Shown here: piece by piece, positions 7,334 to 18,347 of the stretch
Numbering within the stretch: position 1 is the first letter of the stretch
Layout: every line of letters begins with the position of its first letter
Origin: an uncultured Clostridium sp.
GTDB taxonomy: Bacteria; Bacillota; Clostridia; TANB77; CAG-508
NCBI GenBank assembly: GCA_948436025.1
Contig: CAOJHH010000009.1
Location: 1-44,399, forward strand
DNA length: 44,399 nt
Reading direction: 5' to 3'
Translations under genes and position numbers: made by a program
Notes under the pieces: generated by a model
Databases searched by the model: none
What the model saw: only the letters and a program-made list of their open reading frames with translations
What the model was told of the DNA's origin: nothing

Positions 7334-8980
7334 CTAATTCATATAATCTCTTAATTTCTTGCTTCTACTTGGGTGTCTTAGTTTTCTTAGGGCTTTTGCT
7401 TCTATTTGTCTTATTCTTTCACGGGTAACTTCAAATTCTCTTCCTACTTCTTCTAAAGTTCTTGCTTTTCCGTCTTCTAAACCAAAACGCAAACGTAGTA
7501 CTTTTGCTTCTCTTGGGGTTAGGGTATTCATGACTTCTTCTAGTTGTTCTTTTAATAAGGTATATGATGCTGCATCGTGTGGTGCTGGGCTGTCGTCGTC
7601 TTGAATGAAATCTCCTAGGTGGCTATCGTCTTCTTCTCCAATTGGTGTTTCTAAGGATACTGGGTCTTGTGCTATTTTTTGGATTTCCATTACCTTATCG
7701 ACTGGCATTTCTAGTTCTTCGGCAATTTCTTCTGGGCTTGGTTCACGTCCTAGTTTTTGTAATAGGTGTCTTGAGGTACGAATTAGTTTGTTAATGGTTT
7801 CTACCATGTGTACTGGAATACGAATGGTTCTTGCTTGGTCGGCAATGGCTCTTGTAATGGCTTGACGAATCCACCATGTTGCATAGGTACTAAATTTGAA
7901 ACCTTTTTTGTAGTCGAATTTATCCACTGCTTTAATTAACCCCATGTTTCCTTCTTGGATTAGGTCTAAAAATAGCATTCCTCTTCCTACGTATTTTTTG
8001 GCAATACTAACCACTAATCTTAGGTTCGACTCGGCTAATCTTTGTTTTGCCTCTTCGTCTCCTTCTAATACTTTTTCAGCAATTTCTAATTCTTCTTCAT
8101 AAGTTAGTAGCGGAATTCTTCCAATTTCACGTAGGTACATTCGAACAGGGTCGTCTGTGCTTACTCCATCTAAGGTAATGGTGTTAATGTCTTCTATTTT
8201 AATATCTTCTACTTCTTCTAAATCTTCTAAATCTGGTTCTTCATCATCTAAGTCTTCTTTTAAGTCTACATTTAGTTCTTCAAAAGCATCAAATACCTTT
8301 TCGATTTGTTCAACATTGGCATCGTCTAGTTCAGAAGCAATTTCGCCATAAGTAATTTTTCCTTGTTTTTTTGCTTTTTCTAGAATGGTTTTTACTTTTT
8401 CATCCTCACTAATTTCTTTTACTTCTTTGGAAGTTTCTAAAACTGGCTCTTCACTTATTTCCACATCGTTTTTGCTTTCTTGTAAGGTATCTTTTTTGGT
8501 TTTCTTTATAGTGTTACTAGCTTTTGCGTTATTGTCTTCTTCTTTTTCTATTTCTTTTGGTTCAACATTTTTTGGCTTTTCTTGTTTTTCTGTTTTATTT
8601 TTTTCTTCTATCTTTTTTGGTTTTGCTGATTTTTTCTTTTCTACTACGTCTTGTTTGCTATTGGCTTCTTGTTTTTGCATTGCAAGCATTTGCTCATTAT
8701 TTTCATCCACTTTTTCATTTCCTGCTTTTTTTGCTACTTTTATTCCTTCTTTTGGTGCTTTTGTTGTTTCTTTTTTTGCTAGTGCATTCTTTGCCGTCTT
8801 TTCGTTTTTTGCTTGTTCCTTTTGCTTTTTACTTGCTTTTTCTATTCCGTTTGTGTCTGCTACTTTTTTTTCTTGTTTTTGCACTTTTGCTACCTTTGCT
8901 ACTTTTGATGTTTTTTTCATTTCTGTTTCTTCTAATTGTTTCTTTTTAGTTTGTTCACTTTTACTTTTTTTCTCAGCCAT
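7334..8980 (-). CDS. rpoD: Primary sigma factor RpoD/SigA with a long Lys-rich N-terminal extension
   Basis: The housekeeping sigma factor that directs RNA polymerase to -35/-10 promoters. At 548 aa it is far longer than the roughly 370 aa of most Firmicutes SigA. The extra is a low-complexity Lys/Glu/Ala N-terminal region of about 180 residues. After it come region 1.1 ([20 protein letters not shown]), region 1.2 ([17 protein letters not shown]), region 2 ([31 protein letters not shown]), region 3 and the region 4 helix-turn-helix ([20 protein letters not shown]). AGGAGGAAAG precedes ATG, 11 bases after the dnaG stop, so it is in the classic dnaG-rpoD operon. It has no in-frame CGG. Confidence 0.97.
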   Translation of the reverse strand: MAEKKSKSEQTKKKQLEETEMKKTSKVAKVAKVQKQEKKVADTNGIEKASKKQKEQAKNEKTAKNALAKKETTKAPKEGIKVAKKAGNEKVDENNEQMLAMQKQEANSKQDVVEKKKSAKPKKIEEKNKTEKQEKPKNVEPKEIEKEEDNNAKASNTIKKTKKDTLQESKNDVEISEEPVLETSKEVKEISEDEKVKTILEKAKKQGKITYGEIASELDDANVEQIEKVFDAFEELNVDLKEDLDDEEPDLEDLEEVEDIKIEDINTITLDGVSTDDPVRMYLREIGRIPLLTYEEELEIAEKVLEGDEEAKQRLAESNLRLVVSIAKKYVGRGMLFLDLIQEGNMGLIKAVDKFDYKKGFKFSTYATWWIRQAITRAIADQARTIRIPVHMVETINKLIRTSRHLLQKLGREPSPEEIAEELEMPVDKVMEIQKIAQDPVSLETPIGEEDDSHLGDFIQDDDSPAPHDAASYTLLKEQLEEVMNTLTPREAKVLRLRFGLEDGKARTLEEVGREFEVTRERIRQIEAKALRKLRHPSRSKKLRDYMN

Positions 8981-8991
8981 TTACTTTCCTC

Positions 8992-10777
8992 CTATTTCAT
9001 TTTGGCTATTTTTATAATAAGATTACTTAACCTTGTTTCTAAATTGCTTGCTTCTTCTTTACTAATCTCTGGATTTTCTAATTGTTTCACAATTTCATTT
9101 CTCTCGTTTAGTAGTTTTTCTTTCTCATATCCATTTAAAATATCTTCTACCGCTTTTTTAGTGTTTGAAATCTGATCATCTTCTGCTAATATACTAGTAA
9201 TGTGGCTCATTAGTTCCTCTTCTGGAAATAAATTTAGCACATTACTATTACTATTTCCCTTTTCAAAGTGTTCATACAATCTTTTTGCGATTTGAAAGTT
9301 ATTTTCTGTTTTAAAATCCTCTGGTGAAATTTTTTCTTTAATTTGTGAATAGGCATCAATTTCTTGGTTTAATAATAACGAGATTAGCACATTTTCCCTC
9401 TTGTTTCCTATTTCTTTTTGTTCTTTCTTCGTTTTTTCCTTTAACATAGACTTCATTGGTTTTTGAATCATTTTAATTCCTTGATGTTCCTTATATGCCC
9501 TTTTGTTTGCTTCTGCATAGATAGACTCTTTGGATATGCCATATTCCTTGGCAATTCGGTCAATATAAATTTCCCTTTCAATGCTATTGTCTACTTTTGA
9601 AAGAATTTTTACAATTTCATTTAAAAACTTTATTTTATCACTTGCTGTTTGGATATTCATCGATTGTTTCAAGTTTTTTACTTTAAATTCTACTAAAGAA
9701 ATTGCATTTTCTACACACTTTTCAAAACGGCCACTACCATATTTTATCACATATTCATCTGGGTCTTTGGCATCTCCATCTAATTGTAAAATACGAATGT
9801 CACAACCTAAATTTTGCAAAATTTCCATTCCTCTCATGGTTGCTGCTTGTCCTGCTCCATCGGAATCGTACCCAATAATGACCTGGCTTGCATATTTTCG
9901 AAGGAGTCTTCCTTGTGCTTCTGTTAAAGCAGTTCCTAATGATGCTACCACATTGGTAATTCCCCTTTGATAAAGTGAAATGGCATCCATATAGCCTTCT
10001 ACCATAATGATTTTATCTTTGCCACTTTTTTTAGCAATGTTTAGTCCAAATAAGTTTCTTCCTTTACTATACACAATATTTTCTGGTGAATTGATGTACT
10101 TGGGTTTACTATCATCTAGTACTCTACCACCAAAAGCAATGACTCGGTCTTGTACATCTTTAATCGGAAACATAAGCCTACTACGAAATTTATCGTAGAA
10201 GTTTCCCTTGTCCGATTTTCCAATTAAGCTAGATGCTAGCATTTCGTCCTCGGAAAATCCTTCTTGTTTTAACTTTTGGTATAGTTCATCATAATTTAAG
10301 GAAAAACCAATTTGGAACATTTGTAAAGTATTGTTATCTAGCTTTCGTTTTTTTACGTACTCTTGTGCCGATTTAGCTACTGGTTTATATAGGTTTTCAT
10401 GGAAAAAACCGTGCTGCTATTTTATTAATTTGATACACTCTTTCTTTTCGTTTTATTTTTTCCATATCTTGCCCATCGGTTAAGCTAGGTAGAGTTATTC
10501 CACTTTTTTCCGCCAAAGCTTCAATGGCTTGTTTAAAATCCAAATTTTCAATTTTACTAACAAAGTGAATGACATCTCCGCCTACTCCACAACCAAAACA
10601 GTGAAAGATTTGCTTATCTGGCGACACAGAAAAAGAAGGGGATTTCTCGCGATGGAATGGACATAGTCCAAAAAAATTTCTACCACTTCTTTTTAACACT
10701 ACATATTGTGATATCACGTCTACGATATCATTACTGTTTCTTATTTCATCTACCAATTCATCACTATATCGTGCCAT
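8992..10777 (-). CDS. dnaG: DNA primase, needs a +1 shift at an in-frame CGG
   Basis: Makes RNA primers at the replication fork. The CHC2 zinc ribbon has C39, H42, C60 and C63. The TOPRIM core shows IIMVEGYMDA and GYDSDGAG, and the C-terminal helicase-binding part follows. The standard code splits it: frame 1 from 10777 runs 126 codons and stops at 10399-10397. At codon 123, CGG (10411-10409), skipping C and reading GGT gives AAGFFHENLYKPVAKSA and joins the rest without a gap. The result is 594 aa, the normal DnaG length. A single-base deletion elsewhere in the T-run could also rescue it. The CGG reading is preferred because the same solution works at ten other sites. An essential gene is not expected to be a pseudogene. 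Upstream gene of rpoD. Confidence 0.9.
10409..10411 (-). other. CGG +1 shift site 1 (dnaG)
   Basis: Context GCA CGG TTT. Zero frame meets TGA three codons later. Skipping C and reading GGT (Gly) restores the 594-aa primase. Confidence 0.8.
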
Positions 10778-10873
10778 TAAACCTCTAACCTTTCTTTTCT
10801 ATTATATATTATTCGACGAATATGTCGTAATTCCCTCTTACTTCACATAAGATTTTTTGTCACATTTTGTCAA

Positions 10874-10913
10874 AAAAAGACTACGTATGCTTTGGATGGC
10901 ACCTAGTCTTTTT
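10874..10913 (-). terminator. Terminator of the CarD-like gene
   Basis: AAAAAGACTA (10874-10883) pairs with TAGTCTTTTT (10904-10913). On the minus strand a T-run follows. It separates the CarD-like transcript from dnaG. Confidence 0.8.
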
Positions 10914-10972
10914 ACAGTTTTGTTTTTTAAATTACTTTTGACGTTATCTTGATACTATATAGGTTCAATTGC

Positions 10973-11548
10973 TTATGTGTTTTCTGTTCCGTTTCCATTT
11001 TCTTCAAATGGAATAAATTTATTTACAATACTTTGTACTGGTTCAATATGGTCAATTTCAAATTCTTGGAAAGAAGCATTTATTTTGTTATCTATCATTC
11101 CTTCTACTTCTTCTATGGAAGAATTTTCTGCAAGCACTAATTCACTTACTAGAATTTGTTTGGCATTAGATAACATTTTCTTTTCTCCGGTGGATAAACC
11201 TTTTTCTTTTTGTTTGAATGATAAATTACGAACAACATCTGCAATTTCATAAATATCGCCACTTTTCATTTTATCCATATTATCACGATATCGTTTGTTC
11301 CAATTGCTAGACATTTCTGTTTTATCTTCTTCTAAGATTTCAAATACTTTATCTGCGGATTGTTTATCAATAATTTCCCTTACGCCAATTTCTTCTGCTT
11401 TGTTTGTTGGTACCATTACCTTTACCTCTCCTGGCATCTTTAATATATAATAGGCCTGTTTTTCACCTAAAATATCCTTTTCTTCAATTGCATCGATGAT
11501 TCCTGCCCCATGCATTGGGTAAACAATATGGTCTCCTACATTAAACAT
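10973..11548 (-). CDS. CarD/CdnL-family transcription regulator
   Basis: CarD-type proteins bind the RNA polymerase beta subunit through an N-terminal Tudor-like RID domain and stabilise open promoter complexes. The N terminus shows the family signature FNVGDHIVYPMHGAGII followed by YYILKMPGEVKVMVPTNKAEEIGVR. The remainder is helical (RNLSFKQKEKGLSTGEKKML), as in the CarD C-terminal DNA-contacting domain. Length of 191 aa is slightly above the usual 155-165. It is a single-gene transcript with its own terminator, upstream of dnaG-rpoD. AAGGAG is 13 bases from ATG, a wide spacing. Confidence 0.9.
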   Translation of the reverse strand: MFNVGDHIVYPMHGAGIIDAIEEKDILGEKQAYYILKMPGEVKVMVPTNKAEEIGVREIIDKQSADKVFEILEEDKTEMSSNWNKRYRDNMDKMKSGDIYEIADVVRNLSFKQKEKGLSTGEKKMLSNAKQILVSELVLAENSSIEEVEGMIDNKINASFQEFEIDHIEPVQSIVNKFIPFEENGNGTENT

Positions 11549-11689
11549 AGCTTTTTATGCCACTCCTTCCTGAATTTTAATAAATTTTTCTCTTTCTTCC
11601 GACATATCTATTATACTACAAAAATTACCAAAAGTCAAAAGATTTTTGGTAATTTTTTCTTGTCTTTTTAGTATTGTTTTCCGTTTTTT

Positions 11690-12154
11690 CTAATTCTCAC
11701 TGGTAGAGCCAAATCCTCCCATTCTTTCTCCTGAAGCTATATCATCATCGGTTACTAGATACTTTTGGAAGATTCCTTGCCCAATGGCGTCTCCTTTTTT
11801 AATTTCAATATCTTCTTCTTTTATGTTATAAAAGGCAAACATGATATGTCCATCATTATCTGGATTGCCATAGTAGTCGCTATCAATCACTCCAATACTG
11901 TTTGCTAAAATTAATCCTTTTTTTCCAGGGTTGGAGCTACGATTTGCTAAAATTAGTACTTCATCACTTGGCATATATGCCTTAATTCCCGTTTTTACAA
12001 GAGTTGGTTTATCTCCTTTTTTTAAACTTGGTATGATGCAATCTTCTACTGCTTCAATATCATATCCTGCAGATGCTTTTGTTTTTCGAACTGGTAAATG
12101 AACTCCTGCATTTTCAAATCCCTTTGCTACTTCAAATCCACGTACTTTTTCCAT
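11690..12154 (-). CDS. dut: Deoxyuridine triphosphatase (dUTPase)
   Basis: Hydrolyses dUTP to dUMP and pyrophosphate, keeping uracil out of DNA and feeding thymidylate synthesis. The trimeric dUTPase motifs are present: motif 1 ASAGYDIEA, motif 2 NRSSNPGKKGLILAN, motif 3 GVIDSDYYGNPDNDGHI, motif 4 near KGDAIGQGIFQKY and the Gly-rich motif 5 RMGGFGSTSEN at the C terminus. 154 aa is normal. GAGAGGAG precedes ATG and a consensus-like promoter lies upstream at 12231-12260. Confidence 0.95.
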   Translation of the reverse strand: MEKVRGFEVAKGFENAGVHLPVRKTKASAGYDIEAVEDCIIPSLKKGDKPTLVKTGIKAYMPSDEVLILANRSSNPGKKGLILANSIGVIDSDYYGNPDNDGHIMFAFYNIKEEDIEIKKGDAIGQGIFQKYLVTDDDIASGERMGGFGSTSEN

Positions 12155-12230
12155 TTCTTTTCTCCTCTCTATTAGACACTCTTACTGCTATATTTGCTAG
12201 TATTGCCGTAATCATGTCCTTTTTTTCCTT

Positions 12231-12260
12231 ATTGTATTATAGTTAGCGTGAATTTGTCAA
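12231..12260 (-). promoter_or_regulatory. Promoter of dut
   Basis: On the minus strand TTGACA (12260-12255), an 18-bp spacer, then TACAAT (12236-12231). The leader to the dut start is about 70 nt. Confidence 0.65.
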
Positions 12261-12306
12261 TTCTTTTACCCTAAATTTTCTTTATCTTCATATAAGTATT
12301 TAAATA

Positions 12307-12709
12307 TTATTTTTTTAAATTCACTCCTACAATTCCTCCGAACCATACCTGCTAAAACGGAAAATACAATCATTAATATGGCATATAGATTTACGCTAAA
12401 TCCTGTTTGAATGAAACTGGAAATAAGGTATAGAATTATAATATAAATAAAGCCTATCACCCCACCGTTCATTAATCCATTTTTCTTTATTTTGCTTGAA
12501 CTTAGGCTACTTCCAATTAATATGCTAATAATGGTAATCATTAAAATAATTGGTGCAATTGTACTTTCACTGATATTGGTGTAAGTTAATATAGCCGAAA
12601 ATATAAATAATAATAGAAATGTAATAAAATAAGCAAGTGCAAGCCCTTTTATCATATGAAAAATACTATTTTTGCTTTCCATTGTTGTAGTTTGTGCTAA
12701 GTTTTTCAT
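12307..12709 (-). CDS. TIGR04086-like membrane protein, C terminus set by a +1 shift
   Basis: A small integral membrane protein with four predicted hydrophobic segments (ALAYFITFLLLFIFSAIL, IAPIILMITIISIL, GFIYIIILYLISSF, ILMIVFSVLAGMV). Proteins of this type commonly sit near queA/tgt/yajC, as here. GAGGAGGGAG precedes ATG. Read with the standard code it ends in a charged tail running to 12266. At codon 124 (CGG, 12340-12338), skipping C gives AGMVGGIVGVNLKK and a stop at 12309-12307, total 133 aa. The Gly-rich GGIVGVN end fits this family, and the charged tail does not. Function unknown. Family call by hydropathy, C terminus and gene context. Confidence 0.7.
12338..12340 (-). other. CGG +1 shift site 2 (TIGR04086-like gene)
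   Basis: Context GTT CGG AGG. Skipping C gives GGA GGA ATT, a Gly-Gly-Ile turn and a stop ten codons later. Arg reading gives an unrelated basic tail. Confidence 0.7.
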
Positions 12710-12762
12710 AATCTCCCTCCTCGTCTAGTAATATATATATGCCTATCCCTCAAAATTAGAAC

Positions 12763-12797
12763 AACGAAAAACTCCCCTTTTAGGAGAGTTTTTCGTT
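12763..12797 (-). terminator. Terminator after the WG-repeat gene
   Basis: AACGAAAAACTCCCC (12763-12777) pairs with GGAGAGTTTTTCGTT (12783-12797) with one internal mismatch. It separates the 12860-14431 transcript from the gene at 12709. Confidence 0.75.
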
Positions 12798-12859
12798 TAT
12801 TGATTCTAACTTTATAGCCATTTTTTGTAATCGTCAAAGGCGATAACTTAGGTCATTTA

Positions 12860-14431
12860 TTATTGTGTTAGTATATTAATATTACCTTGTGGTGGTGTTC
12901 CGCTTACACTGTTGGTTGTAGTTTGAGAATTACTTTGTGACGTTGTTGTATTGGTTACTTCGGTTGATGTTACATTGTTTGCCTCATTGGTTGTATTTGT
13001 ATTTGTCGTTTGTGTACTTTGTTCAGTTTTCTCACTTGTGGTTTGGATTTGTAATGGATGTCTTTCTAGGTATTCTTCTATGTTATATGTCTTTCCATTG
13101 TTTTCCATATAATAGGTATATACTCCTCCATCCACCACAAAGTAGGCATTATCTAATGCAGTTACTACCAATTCATTTCCTTTATTATCATAAATTCCAT
13201 AACGTTTTACTTTTTTCGTACTGTTTCCTTCTTGCACATTTAAGTCTTTTCCAAAAACAATTGCTTTATAGCTTGGAATAATAAGCAAATTATTAACCGC
13301 CTTACCTGTTAAATTTCCTGTTGCTCCAGCAGAATAGCCAATGGTATCATATTCTAATGGTAAAATCAAATTCCCTTTTACATCAAACATACCCCATTTT
13401 TTATTACGACATACTGGAATTGCATTTTCAAATAATACATATTGGTTTGTTATATTGTTATTTGGAAATGTTGCTACTCTTACTCCAATTTGTTCATATT
13501 CTAAATGAATAACAATGTTTCCTGTGTTTCCTAACACTCCATATTTTCCATTTCTTCTTACCACATATAAACCATTACTTTTATCAATCATATTAATTTC
13601 ATCATATAATAGATTAATCTTCGTTTCTCCATTTCTTGTTACAATCCCTTTTTTGTTGGTAGTATCTGTTACATAGAATTCTCCTGCATTTTCATTAAAT
13701 ACCATCTTACTATATCTTGAACCAATAACCTCTTCATTCTTGGCATTTACCACACCATACAAATTATTATCTTTCTTTACAACAAATAAATTATATAAAA
13801 TTGCTTTTTGGTTATTGAATTCATCATCAATTCCTTCTTTATAACCTAATTTTTTAAATTGTGCCATGTAATTCTTGGTAAGATATGGTAAAGTATAAAT
13901 TTGAATATTTTTACCTTCTTCGTTATAATCAAATGTTACATTAAATCCAATTTTAATGCCTTCTGGTGTGCAGTATAGTTTGTTATTTCTTTTTATAATG
14001 GTATCTGAAATTGTATAATCTTCATAGTCTTTGGTCTGGTTTGGTACTACTTTTGATATTTTATTTGAGTTTAAGAAAAAAGAAGCCGTTTCATTTTCAC
14101 ATTCTACCCAACATTTATTTTCATCTTCTGTATATAATTTAAATTCTCCTTTATGAGAATCGTATCCTAAATATGTAGCAATCCCCATAATATCTACATA
14201 CATTTTTCCAGTAACATCTTCTTTTATAATAACACCTTCTGGTAAATTAACATTTTTCCCATCAATATAGACACGAAATGTGTTTTTTTGTATATAGATA
14301 ATTGAATACATTATCGCAATAATAGCAATCACTACCACCGCAATACAGATTAATATCACTTTTGATATTTTCTTATTTCTTTCCTGTGCATCCTCTTTCT
14401 TGGTATTAAATTTTCCTCCACTAATTTGCAT
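12860..14431 (-). CDS. Membrane-anchored WG-repeat protein
   Basis: The start is taken at the ATG of MQISGGKF because AGGAGG lies seven bases upstream. A longer open frame to 14482 would overlap tgt. One membrane segment near residue 30 (VILICIAVVVIAIIAIMYSI) anchors an outside domain. It begins with a copper-amine-oxidase-like N-terminal fold (FRVYIDGKNVNLPEGVII, VDIMGIATYLGYD). Then come about five WG repeats (LYGVVNAKNEEVI, KKGIVTRNGETKI, KYGVLGNTGNIVI, KWGMFDVKGNLIL, RYGIYDNKGNELV). The C-terminal 70 residues are Thr/Asn/Ser-rich and disordered. The role is probably cell-surface. It lies 10 bases after tgt, so likely co-transcribed. Confidence 0.7.
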   Translation of the reverse strand: MQISGGKFNTKKEDAQERNKKISKVILICIAVVVIAIIAIMYSIIYIQKNTFRVYIDGKNVNLPEGVIIKEDVTGKMYVDIMGIATYLGYDSHKGEFKLYTEDENKCWVECENETASFFLNSNKISKVVPNQTKDYEDYTISDTIIKRNNKLYCTPEGIKIGFNVTFDYNEEGKNIQIYTLPYLTKNYMAQFKKLGYKEGIDDEFNNQKAILYNLFVVKKDNNLYGVVNAKNEEVIGSRYSKMVFNENAGEFYVTDTTNKKGIVTRNGETKINLLYDEINMIDKSNGLYVVRRNGKYGVLGNTGNIVIHLEYEQIGVRVATFPNNNITNQYVLFENAIPVCRNKKWGMFDVKGNLILPLEYDTIGYSAGATGNLTGKAVNNLLIIPSYKAIVFGKDLNVQEGNSTKKVKRYGIYDNKGNELVVTALDNAYFVVDGGVYTYYMENNGKTYNIEEYLERHPLQIQTTSEKTEQSTQTTNTNTTNEANNVTSTEVTNTTTSQSNSQTTTNSVSGTPPQGNINILTQ

Positions 14432-14441
14432 ACAATACCTC

Positions 14442-15602
<1,161 letters not shown>

Positions 15603-15621
15603 CTAATCTGACTTCTATCTT

Positions 15622-16645
15622 CTAACAAATAAACATGGCATCTCCAAAACTAAAGAAACGATACTTCTTCTTTACTGCCTCTTCATAGGCTCTCATAATA
15701 TAGTCTTTTCCAGCTAAAGCGGATACTAGCATAAGAAGAGTCGATTGTGGTAAGTGGAAATTGGTAATTAGTGCGTCTAAGCATTTAAACGAATATCCCG
15801 GGTAGATAAAAATATTGGTATCTCCTTCGGTTTCTTTTACTATTCCATTTTCATCTGCCACGGTTTCTAGTACTCTACAAGAGGTCGTTCCTACTGCAAT
15901 GATACGTCCACCGTTTTCCTTTGCTTGGTTTATTTTTTCGGCATCTTCTTTTGTTAAATAAAAATGTTCGGTGTGCATTTTATGTTCTTCTATGGTTTCT
16001 TCTTTTACTGGACGGAAGGTTCCAATTCCTACATGTAGTGTAACATTAGCAATTTGCACTCCCTTTTTTTCTATCTTATTTAGTAATTCATCGGTAAAGT
16101 GTAGTCCCGCTGTTGGAGCTGCTGCAGAACCTTCGTATTTTGCATACACGGTTTGATAGCGTTCTTTTTCTTGTAGGGTTTCATGAATGTATGGTGGAAG
16201 TGGCATAAGTCCTATTTTATCCAAAATTTCTTGGAAAATTCCGTTATAGTGAAATTGTACTTTTCTGGTTCCGCCCTTCCATAGTTTCTAAAATTTCAGC
16301 TTGTAATAGCCCATCTCCAAAAATTACCTTTGCACCAGTATGTAGTTTGTTCCCTGGTCTTACAATACTTTCCCAAACATCGTCTTCGATACGGTTTAGT
16401 AATAAAAATTCTACCTTGGCTCCTGTTTCTTTTTTGCCATATAGCCTTGCTGGTATTACTTTGGTATTATTTCGAACTAAGCAGTCTCCTGGTTTAAGAT
16501 AATCCACAATGTCTTTAAAACTTCTGTGTTCGATTGTTTGATTTTTTTTATCTAATACCATAAGCCTTGATAGATCTCTTTTTATGGTGGGATGTTGTGC
16601 GATTAGTTCTTCTGGTAAATTGTAATTAAATTCTGAAACTTTCAT
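15622..16645 (-). CDS. queA: S-adenosylmethionine:tRNA ribosyltransferase-isomerase, needs a +1 shift
   Basis: Converts preQ1-tRNA to epoxyqueuosine-tRNA. Start at [29 protein letters not shown] precedes ATG. Family motifs include [20 protein letters not shown] and, downstream, [28 protein letters not shown] and [16 protein letters not shown]. The standard code breaks it at codon 125 and ends the first part with an unrelated tail. Skipping C of CGG (16273-16271) gives [20 protein letters not shown], which contains the conserved GG-R and HY-G-F of QueA. Total 340 aa, the normal length. Operon with tgt. Confidence 0.92.
16271..16273 (-). other. CGG +1 shift site 3 (queA)
   Basis: Context GGG CGG AAC. 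Skipping C gives GGG GGA ACC AGA (Gly-Gly-Thr-Arg), the conserved QueA turn. Zero frame stops nine codons on. Confidence 0.85.
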
Positions 16646-16703
16646 GTCAGTGGTTTCCTTTCTCATTATTTTGCTCTTTTTTGTTATATTTTCAATAAAC
16701 TTT

Positions 16704-16760
16704 TAAGAACCCCCAGTCACCTTAAATAAAGGGGCCTTTTTGCATGTCTTTGTAGAAGAG
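16704..16760 (+). repeat. Dispersed palindromic element, copy 3 (shortened)
   Basis: AAGAACCCCCAGTCACC followed directly by TTAAATAAAGGGGCCTTTTT and GCATGTCTTTG. The first hairpin arm pair of copies 1 and 6 is missing. It lies between queA and the metallopeptidase-like gene. Confidence 0.6.
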
Positions 16761-16788
16761 TGCATTTTCCTCTTTTTATGATTAATGA

Positions 16789-18174
16789 TTACATTGTGTT
16801 TTCTTCTTTTTTCTCAATGATGACACTAGCGTTTTGAAAGGCTTTGCTTATGACTTGTCTTATTTTTTCAATGATATTACTTGGTTCTTTGAATTCTTCT
16901 ATTTTATAAGAATAGTCAAAATCTTCTTCATGGTTTGGTTTCATGGTATATACTTTACTATCTAGTCCAGTATAGCCAGATGTTGTTTTAATATTATTAT
17001 TCATATAATCACGGTACCATTCTTTTAGTCCTTCTAAACGTTCTTCTTTGTAACCATATTGGGCGTAATCGTGTAATTCTGGTCTTTGTAGTCCATTCTC
17101 TTTTGCAATTCTTTCTAAAGAATGTAGAAACTCATGGATAAATACTTCTTCTGGGAAAGTGTTTACTCTGGTATCGTATTTATAGGTATAGTTTCTTTCT
17201 TCGTTTGGTAAACGAATATTGGAAAATCCAATTCCTAAATAATCCATTCCTCCAAGACCAATCCAGTCATAAACTGGAATATCTTTTTGATGTTCATTAT
17301 CTCCTAAACGTAAACATACAAAAATGTGGTCATAGTTTTTTCCTTCCAAATATGGTGCAATCATTTTTTCTACATTTTCTGGTCCTGCAAAATAGCCGTT
17401 TTGGTTGTCATAGGAAAGTGTTGTAATTGGGTCAGCAATCGTAATAAAATCATAGTTTACCTTCATTTTCCCTTTGGATAATTCTTCACAAGAACTTTTA
17501 AAACGAGATATATTTTGTCTCATATCCGAAACATCGGTACTATTCATCGCAAGTTTAATTTCATTTTTTGTACCATTTTTTTCGATTACCACATCCGTAT
17601 TCGTAAATACAAAACAAGCAAAATTCCAATTCGTATCTTGTGGCTGATAGCCAGACTCAATGGTAAAATCGGAAAACCATGCCGTTCCTGTACAATTATC
17701 ATCATATCCACCTAAACGAAAACCTACTTTTACACTGGTTCTATTTTTAGAATTAAAAATAAATTCTAGTTTTTGCCAATCTTTTGTTCCTGTAATGCTT
17801 TTTGACTTTTCTACTGTATCCGCAATACATATATGTGCTCCTCCAATGGATGCTTCCTTCCCTGTTTTGACTTCTTTTGTTTTTACCATACAAGTTACTT
17901 TATATGGTGTATTTGGTGTTACTGTAATTTCTTTATAAAACATCGCATCATTTTCCACATTCGATTGAATACGATAACTATCATACTTAGAATATTTAAC
18001 CTCTTTATCTCGTTTAAATTCCGATGTATATAACTGATACTCACTTCGAACAAACTCATTAAAATTCTTTTCCTCAAACCTTTGGTACAAACTTACCGCA
18101 ACAAATATCAAAATAACAACAAATGCCATATATAAAATTCTACTTTTGGTATTCTTATTTTCTTTCGTCTCCAT
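16789..18174 (-). CDS. Membrane-anchored extracellular HExxH metallopeptidase-like protein
   Basis: Start taken at METKENKNTKSR, with GGGGGA seven bases upstream; a longer frame to 18294 would run over the promoter of the small gene at 18348. One N-terminal membrane segment (ILYMAFVVILIFVAVSLY). Then a beta-rich region resembling a carbohydrate-binding module (ITVTPNTPYKVTCMVKTKEV, WQKLEFIFNSKN), and a C-terminal domain with EEVFIHEFLHSLERI. HEFLH is a zincin HExxH site. A third ligand cannot be fixed by eye. Probably acts on the cell surface. About 461 aa, no in-frame CGG. Substrate unknown. Confidence 0.65.
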   Translation of the reverse strand: METKENKNTKSRILYMAFVVILIFVAVSLYQRFEEKNFNEFVRSEYQLYTSEFKRDKEVKYSKYDSYRIQSNVENDAMFYKEITVTPNTPYKVTCMVKTKEVKTGKEASIGGAHICIADTVEKSKSITGTKDWQKLEFIFNSKNRTSVKVGFRLGGYDDNCTGTAWFSDFTIESGYQPQDTNWNFACFVFTNTDVVIEKNGTKNEIKLAMNSTDVSDMRQNISRFKSSCEELSKGKMKVNYDFITIADPITTLSYDNQNGYFAGPENVEKMIAPYLEGKNYDHIFVCLRLGDNEHQKDIPVYDWIGLGGMDYLGIGFSNIRLPNEERNYTYKYDTRVNTFPEEVFIHEFLHSLERIAKENGLQRPELHDYAQYGYKEERLEGLKEWYRDYMNNNIKTTSGYTGLDSKVYTMKPNHEEDFDYSYKIEEFKEPSNIIEKIRQVISKAFQNASVIIEKKEENTM

Positions 18175-18287
18175 ATTTCCCCCAACTAAAAAATCTAGTA
18201 CCATTATACTAGATTTTTTTCTATTATACAATGCTTTTTTCGTTTTCCTTTTACTTTTCCTAGTAACATCGTTTTGCTGGCATTCAT

Positions 18288-18316
18288 TTGACATAATATG
18301 GAAAATGTGGTATGAT
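18288..18316 (+). promoter_or_regulatory. Promoter of the 18348-18683 gene
   Basis: TTGACA (18288-18293), a 17-bp spacer, TATGAT (18311-18316). TTTGACATAATA around the -35 loosely resembles the TTTTACATAAAT element of other small-gene promoters. Confidence 0.75.
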
Positions 18317-18347
18317 TAAACTAACTGAATGGTAAAGGAGGTACAGT

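Noticed and set aside
8385..9017. 210-codon plus-strand frame rich in Ser/Phe
   Set aside because: It is the antisense of the Lys/Glu-rich part of rpoD; it lacks a ribosome-binding site and promoter.
12145..12231. 27-codon upstream frame overlapping the dut start
   Set aside because: The only purine-rich site touches its start codon, too close for a ribosome-binding site; no conserved feature is seen.
12338..12340. The CGG in the TIGR04086-like gene as an ordinary arginine
   Set aside because: It would be the only normal arginine CGG in the recognised genes and gives a charged tail on a membrane helix; the shifted end is family-like.
13200..13520. Plus-strand frames opposite the WG-repeat gene
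   Set aside because: They have no ribosome-binding sites, and their Leu/His-rich composition is what antisense of Asn/Lys-rich coding gives.
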